This document shows, piece by piece, positions 1 through 9,350 of a DNA stretch of 64,000 nucleotides. A program made the translations under genes and the position numbers. Position 1 is the first letter of the stretch. Every line of letters begins with the position of its first letter. Source of the stretch: M0108 sp044228795 (GTDB lineage Bacteria > Pseudomonadota > Gammaproteobacteria > Chromatiales > Chromatiaceae); assembly GCA_044228795.1 (NCBI GenBank), contig JBGAUE010000011.1:40057-104056 (forward strand), given 5' to 3'. The notes below the pieces were generated by a model, which saw nothing but the letters and a program-made list of their open reading frames with translations, did not search any database and had not been told where the DNA came from.

Positions 1-68
1 AGCCGTTCCTTGGCGATCGAGGCGGTGCCCTTGCGGCGGTGGGAACGGAATAAGTCGAGTAGACCCAT
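1..68 (-). CDS. minE: Cell division topological specificity factor MinE (5' part only)
   Basis: Only the first 22 codons are inside the window; the gene runs off the left edge. The N-terminus begins MGLLDLFRSHRRKGTAS, the typical MinE membrane-targeting and MinD-binding start. It lies 3 bases downstream of minD on the same strand, so minC-minD-minE form one operon. MinE stimulates the MinD ATPase and drives pole-to-pole oscillation of the MinCD division inhibitor. Confidence 0.9.
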   Translation of the reverse strand, partial: MGLLDLFRSHRRKGTASIAKER

Positions 69-71
69 GCC

Positions 72-881
72 TTAACCCCCCAGCATCCGTCTGAAAAAGC
101 CCTTCTTCTTGATTTCCAGGAAGCGGTGCGGCAGATCCTCGCCCAGATAGCGCGCCACGGCGTCGCTATAGGCCTGGCCGGCGTCGCTCTCGTTGTCCAG
201 GATGACGGGGACGCCCGCGTTAGAGGCGGTCAGGACCGCCTTGGATTCCGGGACGACGCCCAGCAGGTCCAAAGATAATATCTCGCGCACGTCACCAACG
301 CTGAGCATCTCCCCCTTGGCGACCCGCTCCGGGGAGTAACGGGTCAGGAGCAGATACTCGCGAATGGGAGGCTCGTTGTTCTCGGCGCGGCGTGACCGGC
401 TGGAAAGGATACCGAGCATGCGATCCGAGTCCCGTACCGAGGAGACCTCGGGGTTGGTAACCACCACGGCATCGTCGGCGTAGTACATGGCCATGTAGGC
501 GCCATGCTCGATCCCCGCCGGGGAGTCGCAGACGATGTAGTCGAAGCTCTTACCCAAGTCTTCCAGTACCTTGCCGACGCCTTCCTTGGTCAGGGCATCC
601 TTGTCACGCGTTTGGGAGGCGGGCAGGATATAGAGGGCATCACACCGCTTGTCACGGATCAGAGCCTGGTTGATATTTGACTCGCCATTGATGACGTTGA
701 TGAAGTCATAGACCACCCGCCGCTCGCACCCCATGATGAGATCGAGGTTGCGCAGGCCCACGTCAAAGTCGATGACCACGGTGCGATGCCCGCGCTGAGC
801 CAGGCCCATGGCCAGCGCGGCGCTGGTGGTGGTCTTACCCACGCCACCCTTACCGGATGTAATTACGATAGTTCTCGCCAA
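72..881 (-). CDS. minD: Septum site-determining ATPase MinD
   Basis: This 269-residue protein has the usual MinD length. It opens with a deviant Walker A motif (KGGVGKTT, about residues 11-18) and ends in a basic amphipathic helix (near KKKGFFRRMLGG), the membrane-targeting sequence that binds lipid when ATP-dimerised. MinD recruits MinC to the membrane to block FtsZ assembly away from mid-cell and is released by MinE. It sits between minC (70 bp upstream) and minE (3 bp downstream), the conserved order. Assignment rests on motif, length and gene order. Confidence 0.97.
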   Translation of the reverse strand: MARTIVITSGKGGVGKTTTSAALAMGLAQRGHRTVVIDFDVGLRNLDLIMGCERRVVYDFINVINGESNINQALIRDKRCDALYILPASQTRDKDALTKEGVGKVLEDLGKSFDYIVCDSPAGIEHGAYMAMYYADDAVVVTNPEVSSVRDSDRMLGILSSRSRRAENNEPPIREYLLLTRYSPERVAKGEMLSVGDVREILSLDLLGVVPESKAVLTASNAGVPVILDNESDAGQAYSDAVARYLGEDLPHRFLEIKKKGFFRRMLGG

Positions 882-950
882 TGTCTCGCCCTCCCTTAGG
901 CGCGGGGTTATCTCGTATGTGCGGCGGATAGTATTAGTTATTGAATCCGC

Positions 951-1712
951 TTAGATTTTTTCAACGCGCAGCACTTCCTGGTCGAGGAAGATCTGGACGG
1001 GAACGCCCTTGACCTCCTCCGGGATATTTTCGCTGATGCGATAATGACCAGCCACGGAGATGAGTTCGGCCTGGAGGTCCTGACAGAAAATGCGCGCGCT
1101 GGTGTCACCCTTCATGCCGGCCATGGCTCGGCCACGCAGAGGGCCATAGACGTGGATGTTGCCGTCCGCCATCAGCTCAGCGCCATTGCTCACCGGGGCT
1201 ATCACCGAAAGATCGCCACCGGGGGCATAGACCCGCTGGCCGGAGCGCACCGGACGCGTGACCAGCCTCTGGCTGGCGGTCGGGGCCGCCTCCTCGGGAG
1301 CCGATCGGGTTGCGACTGGGCGGGAGGATGCCGGACTCGCCGGTTCCCGCGGGGGCGGGGTCCGGCGCACGAAGGCATCACCCAGGATCGCCAGTTCCAT
1401 AGCCTGGGCGGCCTCGTGCTGTTCCTCGGTACCGCCACGGATACCGACCGGGATCATGCCGAAGCCGCGCATCAGGCCGACGAGCAGGGGAAATTCCAGT
1501 TCTCCGGAACCCTGAGTCAGTCCAGACAGGTCAATGACCACGGGGGTGTTGCGAAAAAAGTCCGGGGCCTGATCGACCTTGACCCCCAATTGATCTGCCA
1601 CGGCGTCCATATCAACGCCTAGGAGCCGAATCACGGGAAGGGTGAAGGTGGCGGCCTTGAGTTCGAAGAGCGGGGTTGGGCCTTGCGCCGTTGCTGCTGA
1701 ATTAAACGCCAT
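951..1712 (-). CDS. minC: Septum site-determining protein MinC
   Basis: This is the FtsZ-inhibiting partner of MinD. The N-terminal region (to about residue 105) is the FtsZ-inhibiting domain. A Pro/Ala/Arg-rich linker follows, then a beta-helix C-terminal domain with a typical stretch around NIHVYGPLRGRAMAG that binds MinD. I place the start at the ATG at 1712 (253 residues), preceded by an AAGGAA ribosome-binding site. The frame can be extended to a TTG at 1778, but that site has no Shine-Dalgarno sequence and adds residues unlike MinC. First gene of minCDE. Confidence 0.95.
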   Translation of the reverse strand: MAFNSAATAQGPTPLFELKAATFTLPVIRLLGVDMDAVADQLGVKVDQAPDFFRNTPVVIDLSGLTQGSGELEFPLLVGLMRGFGMIPVGIRGGTEEQHEAAQAMELAILGDAFVRRTPPPREPASPASSRPVATRSAPEEAAPTASQRLVTRPVRSGQRVYAPGGDLSVIAPVSNGAELMADGNIHVYGPLRGRAMAGMKGDTSARIFCQDLQAELISVAGHYRISENIPEEVKGVPVQIFLDQEVLRVEKI

Positions 1713-1859
1713 CGGGTCGAGGAGTTCCTTGGGCTCTGAAAACAACGCCAAGGCTACCCCAAGGGCAGCCTTGAACAATCATCGCCAATCCTATCCGTTT
1801 GGGGCGGAGAGAAAAAGCGGTAAAGGCACCTGGGACCAGCCCAAGGCACCACTCCGGGT

Positions 1860-2204
1860 TCAACCCGGTGGCCAACGCATGGGCCTTCCGCCCAGCAAAT
1901 GCACATGCAAATGAAAGACCGTCTGCCCCGCCGCGGCATTGCAATTGATCACGGCCCGATACCCGTCCGTGGCTATGCCTTCCTGTGCCGCAACCTTGCG
2001 CGCGGCGAGGAAGAGCTTACCGACGAGTTCCGCATCACCCTCCTCCAAATCGTTGAGGGTCCGAATGGGCTTGCGAGGGATCACCAGGACATGGGTGGGG
2101 GCCTGGGGGTTCAGATCCCGAAAGGCCACCACATCCTCATCCTCGTAAAGGATGTCCGCGGGAATCTCGCCGCGGGCGATTTTACCGAAAATGGTGTCCG
2201 ACAT
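1860..2204 (-). CDS. HIT-family nucleotide-binding protein (HinT-like)
   Basis: A 114-residue protein from the ATG at 2204 (MSDTIFGKIARGEIP). The histidine-triad active site reads HLHVHLLGG near the C-terminus. HIT/HinT proteins are small cytoplasmic nucleotide hydrolases, usually acting on adenosine phosphoramidates. The frame extends to 2237 but the extra residues do not look conserved. It is downstream of recR on the same strand, with 29 bp between them. Family is certain; physiological substrate is not inferable. Confidence 0.93.
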   Translation of the reverse strand: MSDTIFGKIARGEIPADILYEDEDVVAFRDLNPQAPTHVLVIPRKPIRTLNDLEEGDAELVGKLFLAARKVAAQEGIATDGYRAVINCNAAAGQTVFHLHVHLLGGRPMRWPPG

Positions 2205-2233
2205 CTCATCTCCCGAACTTGAAAGGCTTCGCA

Positions 2234-2830
2234 TCAAAGCTCCTGGCGCCCGGCAAAGGCATGCGCCAGGGTACCGCCATCCACATATTCCAGCTCACCC
2301 CCCAGGGGCACACCATGGGCGATACGGGTGGTGAGCACCTGGTGATCCCCCGCTAGACCCGCAATATATTGGGAGGTGGCGCTGCCCTCCATGGTGGAAC
2401 TGACGGCCAAAATCAATTCCTGGACCCGACCCTCGGCGAGGCGCGCCTCCAAGATATCCAGGCCCAATTCTCCCGGCCCTATACCATCCAGAGGGGAGAG
2501 GCGCCCCCCGAGCACGAAATAGAGGCCTCGGTAGCCCGTCGCCTGTTCTATGGCAACCATGGACGAGGGATGCTCAATAATGCACAAGAGGCTCTGATCC
2601 CGGTCTGGGTTGGCGCACAGGCTACACATTGCCTGTTCACTCAGGGTCCGGCAGCGGTCGCAGCGCTGCACCCGCTCCATGGCCTCGGCCATGATCCTGG
2701 CCAGATGCCGGCCGCCATCCCTGTCCCTCTCCAGCAAATGGAAGGCCATGCGCTGGGCAGACTTGGGCCCCACGCCGGGCAGACACCGCAAGGCATCAAC
2801 AAGTTGATTGAGTAGCGAACGATTCGGCAT
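2234..2830 (-). CDS. recR: Recombination mediator protein RecR
   Basis: A 198-residue protein of standard RecR length. In order it has an N-terminal helix-hairpin-helix (LPGVGPKSAQRMAFHLL), a four-cysteine zinc finger (C-x2-C, C-x2-C around residues 57-72), a Toprim domain (IEHPSSMVAIEQ) and a conserved C-terminal segment. RecR works with RecF/RecO to load RecA on SSB-coated gaps. It follows ybaB and dnaX, the conserved dnaX-ybaB-recR cluster. Confidence 0.97.
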   Translation of the reverse strand: MPNRSLLNQLVDALRCLPGVGPKSAQRMAFHLLERDRDGGRHLARIMAEAMERVQRCDRCRTLSEQAMCSLCANPDRDQSLLCIIEHPSSMVAIEQATGYRGLYFVLGGRLSPLDGIGPGELGLDILEARLAEGRVQELILAVSSTMEGSATSQYIAGLAGDHQVLTTRIAHGVPLGGELEYVDGGTLAHAFAGRQEL

Positions 2831-2864
2831 AGTGGCGAGGTCTCAGCCTAAATCCTAGATCCGG

Positions 2865-3197
2865 TTAGAAGGGCATCTTGAAACCCGGCGGCAAGGGGAT
2901 GTTGCCCAGACCACTGGTCAGACTCGCCATGCCCTCCTGGGTCAATTCCGCCACCTTTTGCACGGCGCCATTGATGGCTGCCGCGACGAGATCCTCCAAC
3001 ATCTCCTTATCGTCGGACAAGAGGGAGGAATCGATCTCGACCCGCTTGACCTCGTGCCGACCCGTCATGGTGACCTTGACCATACCGCCACCCGACTCGC
3101 CGGTAACCTCTTCCCGTGCCAGCCGTTCCTGGGCCTGTTGCAGGTCTTCCTGCATCTTCTGGGCCTGTTTGAGGATATTACCCAATCCACCTTTCAC
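2865..3197 (-). CDS. ybaB: YbaB/EbfC family nucleoid-associated protein
   Basis: A 110-residue protein beginning MKGGLGNILKQAQKMQEDLQ, the typical YbaB start, with the conserved ESGGGMVKVTMTGRHEVKRV core. YbaB/EbfC proteins are small dimeric DNA-binding proteins. Its place between dnaX and recR is conserved across proteobacteria. Confidence 0.95.
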   Translation of the reverse strand: MKGGLGNILKQAQKMQEDLQQAQERLAREEVTGESGGGMVKVTMTGRHEVKRVEIDSSLLSDDKEMLEDLVAAAINGAVQKVAELTQEGMASLTSGLGNIPLPPGFKMPF

Positions 3198-3292
3198 GCT
3201 TGATTCACCCCTAGTTATCAGAAAAAATTTATATCGAGGAAATGCGTATCCTTCGGCGATCCCGCTTGGGGCTGAGGCCAGCCGCCCCAGGC

Positions 3293-5473
3293 TTAACCCG
3301 GAGGCCGGACACTGCCAGGCATGAGGCGGGCGCTGAAGGTGTCGCGTAGAGCCACGGCAACCGGGTCAAGGGCCATGGCCTCCTCCGCCGCCCGCTGGCG
3401 CTCCCGCCGGGCCCGGGCGCGCCGTTGGGAGGGTGTCTCGCCCTCGGGTTGCGCCACCTGGATTTCTAGACGTAACCCCGCGCCCAAGACCGCCGCCAGG
3501 GCCGCGCACAAACGCTGTTCGGTGGTTGCCACCCGCAGCCGCTGGGAGGCCTGGTCCAGAATGAGCCGCAAACGCTGGCCATCCCAGTCCACCAGTTCGC
3601 AATTGCGCGCCAATTCGCTCGCCAGGCCACCCAGGTCAAGCCCACCTACCAGGGCGTGCCAATGCTCATTGTCCTCAAGAGGGGGAGCGACACCCCTGGC
3701 GGGCTGGAGGGCGGTGGGCGGAGGGGCGATAGCCCGGCCTGGGGTTGAGGCTGGCACGGGCGGGGGGGGAACTGCCAAAGCAGGCGGTTCGCCAGCCACG
3801 AACGGAAGCGTCGCCAATTCCGCCTCCCAGTCCGACCAGAGATCCAGCGGCGGCTCCCCTTCTTGGGGGGCCAGATCCGCCACAGGGGGGGACTGGGGGC
3901 GGGGCGGGAAGGTTTGAGGCAGAGCCTTGGCCTCTGCGGGTGGCGTGGCTGGGATAGCGGTGCCCAACCCTGCTGAGCTGGCCGGTGTGGGCAAGGAGGT
4001 CGATGTGGCCTGGACTGCCAAAGGTTCTTGAGTGACAGCGCCCATACCCATGGTGGTGGCTCTTACTGGCACCTGAGCTGACTCAGATGCCGGTGTCGCG
4101 GTTCTTGACCGGGCCGAGCCGGGCTTGTCCATAGCGGTCGCCAAGCGGGCGGCCGCCAGGGCGGCGCTTGCCGGAGACGCGCGACCTTGGACAGGAGAGG
4201 CAGGGTGGTGCGAGGTCTCCGGTATAGAGGCGACTCGCGTGGACGGTGTGCTGGCGGTCGCATCCAGACGGATCTCCCCAGGCTGGCTCACGGGTGCCGT
4301 ACTTTCCGGCGCCACCGATCGCAGTGGCATCGGGACGCCCGGTCGCGTCTCAACGTCGCCCGCAACCGCGCTGACCGAGCCCGTGCTTTCCGCCGGCCGG
4401 AAGGCGAGCATCCGCAGCAGCACCATCTCCATGCCAGTGCGCGGGTCCGGGGCCAGAGGGAGATCTGCCTGCCCCAATAGGGCAATCTGGTAGAAGAGTT
4501 GGAGGTCTTCGGGAGCCAGGAGCCGCGCCAGGGCCTCCAAGGTCTCTCGTTCCGGGTCGTCGGCAGCCAGGGTCGTCGGGACCTGTTGGAATAAGGCGAT
4601 ACGGTGCAGAAAACCCAGCAGTTCTTGCAAGAGGCCGCCAAAATCCGGCGTCAATTCATGGATGCGCCCCACCTCGTCGAGCAGGCGGGCCCCATCCCGG
4701 CTGGCCAGGGCGGAAATCAGATTCAGGCTCATGTCGCGCCCGACGGTACCGAGCATGGTACGAATATCCTCGGCCCCCACCCGGCCGCCGCCAAAGGCAA
4801 TGGCCTGATCCAGGAGACTCAGACCATCGCGCATGCTGCCGTCCGCCGCCCGCGCCAACAGGACCAGGGCCTGATCCTCGTAAGGCAGACCCTCGACCGT
4901 CAGGATGTGGGCAAGCTGGGCGCTGATCTCCTCCGGCACCAGGCGCTTGAGGTTGAACTGAAGGCAGCGCGACAAGACGGTGACCGGCACCTTTTGCGGA
5001 TCCGTGGTGGCGAGGAGAAATTTGACGTGGGGCGGTGGCTCCTCCAGCGTCTTCAGCAAGGCGTTGAAGCTGCTGGTGGAAAACATGTGGACCTCGTCGA
5101 TGAGGTACACCTTGAAGCGACCCTTGACCGGGGCGAAGGGCACATTGTCCAGAAGCTCCCGGGTCTGGTCGACCCGGGTGCGAGAGGCCGCGTCCACCTC
5201 CAGCAAGTCAACAAAACGCCCCTCATCAATCTCCCGGCAAGAGGGACACTGACAGCAAGGAGTGGAACTGACACCCACCTCACAGTTCAGGGCCTTGGCC
5301 AGGATGCGCGCCAGGGTGGTCTTGCCGACACCCCGGGTGCCGGTAAAGAGATAGGCATGATGCAAACGGTCCTGATCCAGGGCATTACCAAGCGCCCTCA
5401 CCACATGGGCCTGTCCGACCATGTCCGCGAAGGACCGGGGGCGCCACTTGCGGGCCAGAACCTGATAGGACAT
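3293..5473 (-). CDS. dnaX: DNA polymerase III subunits tau/gamma
   Basis: The clamp-loader ATPase. From the ATG at 5473 (MSYQVLARKWRPRSF) the protein has 726 residues. Walker A is GTRGVGKT (45-52), the zinc-binding cysteines are C64, C73, C76 and C79, and the DEVH Walker B follows near residue 127. A long Ala/Pro/Ser-rich linker (about 370-590) precedes a conserved C-terminal tau domain that should contact polymerase alpha and DnaB. I found no obvious A-rich slippery site, so production of a short gamma form by frameshifting is not supported here. Upstream extension to 5545 is unlikely. Confidence 0.96.
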   Translation of the reverse strand: MSYQVLARKWRPRSFADMVGQAHVVRALGNALDQDRLHHAYLFTGTRGVGKTTLARILAKALNCEVGVSSTPCCQCPSCREIDEGRFVDLLEVDAASRTRVDQTRELLDNVPFAPVKGRFKVYLIDEVHMFSTSSFNALLKTLEEPPPHVKFLLATTDPQKVPVTVLSRCLQFNLKRLVPEEISAQLAHILTVEGLPYEDQALVLLARAADGSMRDGLSLLDQAIAFGGGRVGAEDIRTMLGTVGRDMSLNLISALASRDGARLLDEVGRIHELTPDFGGLLQELLGFLHRIALFQQVPTTLAADDPERETLEALARLLAPEDLQLFYQIALLGQADLPLAPDPRTGMEMVLLRMLAFRPAESTGSVSAVAGDVETRPGVPMPLRSVAPESTAPVSQPGEIRLDATASTPSTRVASIPETSHHPASPVQGRASPASAALAAARLATAMDKPGSARSRTATPASESAQVPVRATTMGMGAVTQEPLAVQATSTSLPTPASSAGLGTAIPATPPAEAKALPQTFPPRPQSPPVADLAPQEGEPPLDLWSDWEAELATLPFVAGEPPALAVPPPPVPASTPGRAIAPPPTALQPARGVAPPLEDNEHWHALVGGLDLGGLASELARNCELVDWDGQRLRLILDQASQRLRVATTEQRLCAALAAVLGAGLRLEIQVAQPEGETPSQRRARARRERQRAAEEAMALDPVAVALRDTFSARLMPGSVRPPG

Positions 5474-5604
5474 GCGAGATGGATGAATACTTACAATTGG
5501 CGATGATGGAAGCGGGAGTTTAACCCATGCCAGACGGCGGATCACGCCCTAACGCGCATCAGGCCTATGAAAATCTGGAGGAGGGTCGGAGGCCGGCTGA
5601 GGGC

Positions 5605-5715
5605 GGCGGGCCCCGCCAGCCACACCCCGGCACACACATCCACCGCTGCGGCTGCTCCCTTCCAGGCCTGACCGGGTTCACGGTTTAGCGTTGCGAGGGG
5701 ACCGACGGGTCCGCC
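5605..5715 (-). ncRNA. ffs: Signal recognition particle 4.5S RNA (small bacterial type)
   Basis: The minus strand carries the conserved SRP domain IV: GGTCAGGCCTGGAAGGGAGC followed by AGCC, with CTCGCAACGC on the 5' arm and GTGTGCCGGG then GCTGGCGGGG on the 3' arm. The ends pair (GGCGGACCC with GGGCCCGCC, one mismatch), giving about 111 nt, close to the E. coli RNA. It lies just upstream of dnaX on the same strand. Apparent protein frames across it are spurious. Ends are accurate to a few bases. Confidence 0.93.
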
Positions 5716-5947
5716 ATCGAGTTCCAACCTGACCAGAGCCAGGCCGGGCCGACAAACTAACAAAGCCAGGAGAGGAAGACAAGCAACAATTGCAGGTGCG
5801 TCAGTCTCCTGCCTCGCCGACTTCGGCAAGGTCATCGCGCTGGCAGACCTGATCCACATCCGGAAAATCGTAAAAGAACCTGGCGCAATGGCAATTCTGC
5901 ACCATGCTTAATGTAGTGACCTCGATCCGCCAGGGACTCCAGCCGCC

Positions 5948-6919
5948 ATGACACCGCACCTACGCTACCCCGAACCTCCTCCGGATACCCAGGAAAAGCT
6001 GAATCAACGGGTCGGGCGCCTGCATCTCTGGCTGCGCCAGGGCATCCAGCGGGATCATGTGGACCAGATCTTCGGCCGGGGGCGTAACTTCTTCCACATC
6101 GAGAACTGGTACTCGATTCACTCCCTGATGCGCCTGACCCTGCAACTGGCCGGCCTCTACGCACGGGGGCGGCGCAACGCGGCGGATATCCAGGTCCGGC
6201 ACAACCCGGTAAGGATCCCAGCCCTGCCCAGGCCCTTTAACGGTTTGCGCTTGCTGCACCTGAGCGATATCCATCTCGATATGGACCCGAACATCTGTCA
6301 GGCCCTGATCACCCGCGTGGCAACCACCGCCCATGATCTCTGCGTCATCACCGGGGATTTTCGCGCCCGCACCCATGGTGACTACCTGCCCGCGATTGCC
6401 GCCATGGCACGACTGAGGCCTCACCTGAAGGGCCCTGTCTATGGAGTCCTGGGTAACCACGATTTCATCGAAATGGTGCCAGGCCTGGAGGCCCTGGAGG
6501 TGCGGGTTCTGCTCAATGAATCCTTGCCCCTGGAGCGGGAGGGGACCTGCCTCTATCTGGCGGGCATCGACGACCCCCATTACTACCAGGCGGATAACCT
6601 CGAAAAGGCCGGCGACGGTATCCCCCCCGGGGCCGTAGCCATCCTGCTCAGCCATTCACCGGAGATCTACCGCCACGCCGCCCATGCCGGCTTCAAGCTG
6701 ATGCTCTGTGGACACACCCACGGGGGCCAGATCTGTCTGCCCGGGGGTATTCCACTGACCTACAACGCCCATTGTCCCCGCCACCTGGGCTTGGGACCCT
6801 GGCGCTGGGGTGATATGCAGGGCTACACCTCTGCCGGGGCGGGTTCCTGCGTCGTCCCCGTACGCTTCAACTGCCTGCCAGAAATCACGGTGCATCGGCT
6901 GGAGGGCGGTGAGGGGTGA
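5948..6919 (+). CDS. Calcineurin-like metallophosphoesterase
   Basis: A 323-residue protein with all five blocks of the metallophosphoesterase fold: LSDIHLD, ITGDFRA, LGNHD, LLSHSPE and CGHTHGGQ, giving the Asp/His/Asn ligands for two metals. The N-terminal 90 residues are extra and have no clear membrane anchor. Similar proteins (YkuE/YaeI-like) have been described as phosphodiesterases, but the substrate cannot be read from sequence. It is transcribed away from ffs/dnaX. Confidence 0.9.
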   Translation: MTPHLRYPEPPPDTQEKLNQRVGRLHLWLRQGIQRDHVDQIFGRGRNFFHIENWYSIHSLMRLTLQLAGLYARGRRNAADIQVRHNPVRIPALPRPFNGLRLLHLSDIHLDMDPNICQALITRVATTAHDLCVITGDFRARTHGDYLPAIAAMARLRPHLKGPVYGVLGNHDFIEMVPGLEALEVRVLLNESLPLEREGTCLYLAGIDDPHYYQADNLEKAGDGIPPGAVAILLSHSPEIYRHAAHAGFKLMLCGHTHGGQICLPGGIPLTYNAHCPRHLGLGPWRWGDMQGYTSAGAGSCVVPVRFNCLPEITVHRLEGGEG

Positions 6920-6950
6920 TGTCCAAGGCCCCCAGGCCCTACCCGCGCCA

Positions 6951-7448
6951 TCAGTGGGAGCGATGACCAATCCTATCCATCACCGCCATCAGTACGGATG
7001 AGATGACAAAGGTCAGATGGAGGATGACGTACCAGAGAATCTTGTCGTTCGGGGTCTGCTGGGCATTCATGAAGATTTGCAGCAGATGGATGGAGGAGAT
7101 GGCCACGATGGAGGCCGCCACCTTCAGCTTGAGGGCGGTGGCATCCAGCTTGCCCAGCCAGTCGAGTTTTTTGCCCTCATCGGCCAGGTCGATCTGGGAG
7201 ACGAAGTTCTCGTAACCCGAGAGCATGACCATGACCACCAGGCTGGCGACCAGCACCATATCGATCATGGCCAGCACCGCCAGCACCATGTCCGCCTCCG
7301 CCATGGTCCAGACATGGAACAGCACGTGAAAGGCCTCCTGGAAAAACTTGACCCCGACCGCGACCATGGCCAGGGTCAGACCCAGGTAAATGGGGGCGAG
7401 GATCCAGCGGCTGGCGAAGAGGGATTTTTCGATCCAGCGTTCAAACAT
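6951..7448 (-). CDS. UPF0114 (YqhA-like) inner membrane protein
   Basis: From the ATG at 7448 (MFERWIEKSLFASRWILAPIY) this is a 165-residue protein with four hydrophobic segments. The N-terminal ExxLFxSRWxLxPxYxGL signature, the mid-protein GYENFVSQ and the KLKVAASIVAISSIHLLQ block are typical of UPF0114. Function is not established. It converges on the metallophosphoesterase gene with 31 bp between the stops. Confidence 0.9.
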   Translation of the reverse strand: MFERWIEKSLFASRWILAPIYLGLTLAMVAVGVKFFQEAFHVLFHVWTMAEADMVLAVLAMIDMVLVASLVVMVMLSGYENFVSQIDLADEGKKLDWLGKLDATALKLKVAASIVAISSIHLLQIFMNAQQTPNDKILWYVILHLTFVISSVLMAVMDRIGHRSH

Positions 7449-7577
7449 GGGCTTACCTGTTGAGTTAGGGCGAACGTCCAATTGGGCCTTCGATAGAAGT
7501 GAGGGGGAGCGCAGGGGCGAGTACCGAAGGCCGTCAAGACCGGCGGGATGGGGCCCAGATCGGCAGCTTGATAGGAC

Positions 7578-7895
7578 TCAGTCAGCGGCCTTCTTCTCCG
7601 GCGCCTTCTTGGGAGCCGAGTCGGAGGAGGTCTCGGGTTTGCTCGCCGAGCTCTTGGGCTCGGCACCGCTACTCGACTCCTTGCCACCCGTGTCATGCAG
7701 ATTCTTCTTACCGCCTTTCTTGAAATCGGTCTCGTACCAGCCCCCACCTTTGAGCCGAAAGCCCGCCGCGGAGATCAGTTTCTTGAGGGCGGGCTGACCG
7801 CAGGCGGGACAAGTGACCAGGGGGGCATCACTGAGCTTTTGCAGGGCTTCCATCGCGTGGCCACAGTATTCGCAACGGTATTCGTAGAATGGCAT
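7578..7895 (-). CDS. FmdB-type zinc-ribbon protein
   Basis: A 105-residue protein. The N-terminus MPFYEYRCEYCGHAMEALQK and the second pair CPACG form a C-x2-C/C-x2-C zinc ribbon of the FmdB/CxxC_CxxC_SSSS family. The last 40 residues are a low-complexity Ser/Lys/Ala-rich tail. Role unknown; family members have been linked to regulation and nucleic-acid binding. Confidence 0.88.
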   Translation of the reverse strand: MPFYEYRCEYCGHAMEALQKLSDAPLVTCPACGQPALKKLISAAGFRLKGGGWYETDFKKGGKKNLHDTGGKESSSGAEPKSSASKPETSSDSAPKKAPEKKAAD

Positions 7896-8078
7896 ATTAA
7901 ATCCTCGTACATCGCCAAAGGCTAGGGACGCGCGGATCTTAGGGGTTCTAGCCAGAAATTCAAGCAGTCATCCGGAACCGTCGCTGGCTGGCGCCAGCCG
8001 GATGCTTTTCAAAAGTAACCCTCAGCCCCATTCCCGGAGAGGGGCCGCCACCCGAGAAGGCATGCCCCTGCTCATCCT

Positions 8079-8125
8079 TATCCTCCTCGAAACTATCCTC
8101 TTCGAAACACTATCCTCTTCGAAAG
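8079..8125. repeat. Three copies of a 15-bp direct repeat, TATCCTCYTCGAAAS
   Basis: Copies at 8079-8093, 8094-8108 and 8111-8125; the first two abut and the third follows a 2-bp spacer. Each holds a TTCGAA-like core. They sit 90-140 bp upstream of the secreted two-repeat protein at 8217 and within the divergent promoter region shared with the FmdB gene. The rest of 7896-8216 shows nothing recognisable. A role as regulator sites is inference. Confidence 0.6.
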
Positions 8126-8216
8126 TTGGCAACGCCAGATCCCGCGACTATGATCAAAGGGCGTTTGCAGCACTCTAAAACCAGCTTTTTACCTTAAAAT
8201 TGCATAGGAATTTGCC

Positions 8217-9248
8217 ATGAATATTGTCTTCCTAGCCAGCCTGATCCCAGCCTTGATCCTGCTGGGTCTAGGCGAAACCACGGCTAATGCCCAACCAGCA
8301 CCCACAAGTGCCGCCGCCCTACCGGACGCATCCCTTAGCGAGCCGATGCCCCTGGATGAGCGCGAACTAGAACAGGCCATTCGCGAGGGTGAGACCACGG
8401 CCGCAAACCGGATGGAGTGGGCCATTGCCCCAGCCCCCCGCGCCGACCGCGCCGCTCCGCCAGCCCCCCCCGCTTATGCCCCCGTACCAACCGAGATCTC
8501 CCCAGCGGCGGCCTCTGGCGACACCTCCAGTGTGCCTCATATCAGTGGCGGGGTGGGATATGACGAACGCGCCCGGATGGAAGCGGTTAAGTCCCAATAC
8601 AACCTGCGGCTTCTGTTCGCGATCACCGGCTCGGGCGATTATTTATCCGCGGTCAGGGTGAGGATCCAGGACCCCAGGGGCAGGACCTTGCTTGACACCA
8701 CGTCCAATGGCCCCTGGTTTTATGCCCAGTTACCCCCGGGCCCCTATGTCCTGACTCTAGATAACCAAGGCCAGATCCAGACGCGTAATATCAGGATCTC
8801 GCCCCAAGGGGCGGCGGTCGAGAACATCTACTGGACTGGACCCGTGAGTGCCCTACCCGAGGCGGGAGGCAACGATTGGGCCATACCATCCGCGGCAGTC
8901 CCACCCATGCAGCCCCTCATGAGCAGCAGCGGCATCCCCTATCTCAGTGGCGGTAGCGATCCCGACGAGAAGGCCCGCCTGGAGGCCAGCAAGTACCCCT
9001 ATAACCTGCGCCTCCTTTTCAAGGTCACGGGTTCGGATAACAAGCCTATCTCCATCGGGGTCCGCATCCAGGAAGCCTCCAGCCACAGGCTTCTGCTGGA
9101 GGCCGAGGCGACAGGTCCCCTCTTCTTTGCCAAGGTACCCCGAGGAGACTATCTCGTGACCATCCATTACGCCGGCCAGCAACATCAGCGAACCATGTCG
9201 GTTCCCGGTTCCGGTGCCGCCACCGCCACCTTCCAATGGAGTCGCTGA
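8217..9248 (+). CDS. Secreted protein with two internal repeats, function unknown
   Basis: A 343-residue protein with a clear Sec signal peptide (cleavage near residue 26, ANA-QP) and a Pro/Ala-rich segment to about residue 105. Two homologous domains of roughly 100 residues follow (about 109-210 and 242-343). Matching blocks include ISGGVGYDERARMEA / LSGGSDPDEKARLEA, YNLRLLF in both, and PPGPYVLTL / PRGDYLVTI. Each looks like a small beta-sandwich of the carboxypeptidase-regulatory-like type. Expected to be periplasmic or secreted. I do not recognise a named family. Confidence 0.75.
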   Translation: MNIVFLASLIPALILLGLGETTANAQPAPTSAAALPDASLSEPMPLDERELEQAIREGETTAANRMEWAIAPAPRADRAAPPAPPAYAPVPTEISPAAASGDTSSVPHISGGVGYDERARMEAVKSQYNLRLLFAITGSGDYLSAVRVRIQDPRGRTLLDTTSNGPWFYAQLPPGPYVLTLDNQGQIQTRNIRISPQGAAVENIYWTGPVSALPEAGGNDWAIPSAAVPPMQPLMSSSGIPYLSGGSDPDEKARLEASKYPYNLRLLFKVTGSDNKPISIGVRIQEASSHRLLLEAEATGPLFFAKVPRGDYLVTIHYAGQQHQRTMSVPGSGAATATFQWSR

Positions 9249-9350
9249 GGAACACCCGGGTTTCCCTGTCCCGCTCCGGACCAACCACGACGAGCACTGC
9301 CGGTCACCAATGGACCTAGCCAACGGTTACCGGCTTCCGTCTCTTCCGGC

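Noticed and set aside
5542..5859. A 105-codon frame upstream of dnaX
   Set aside because: It overlaps the conserved 4.5S RNA sequence and has no protein family features.
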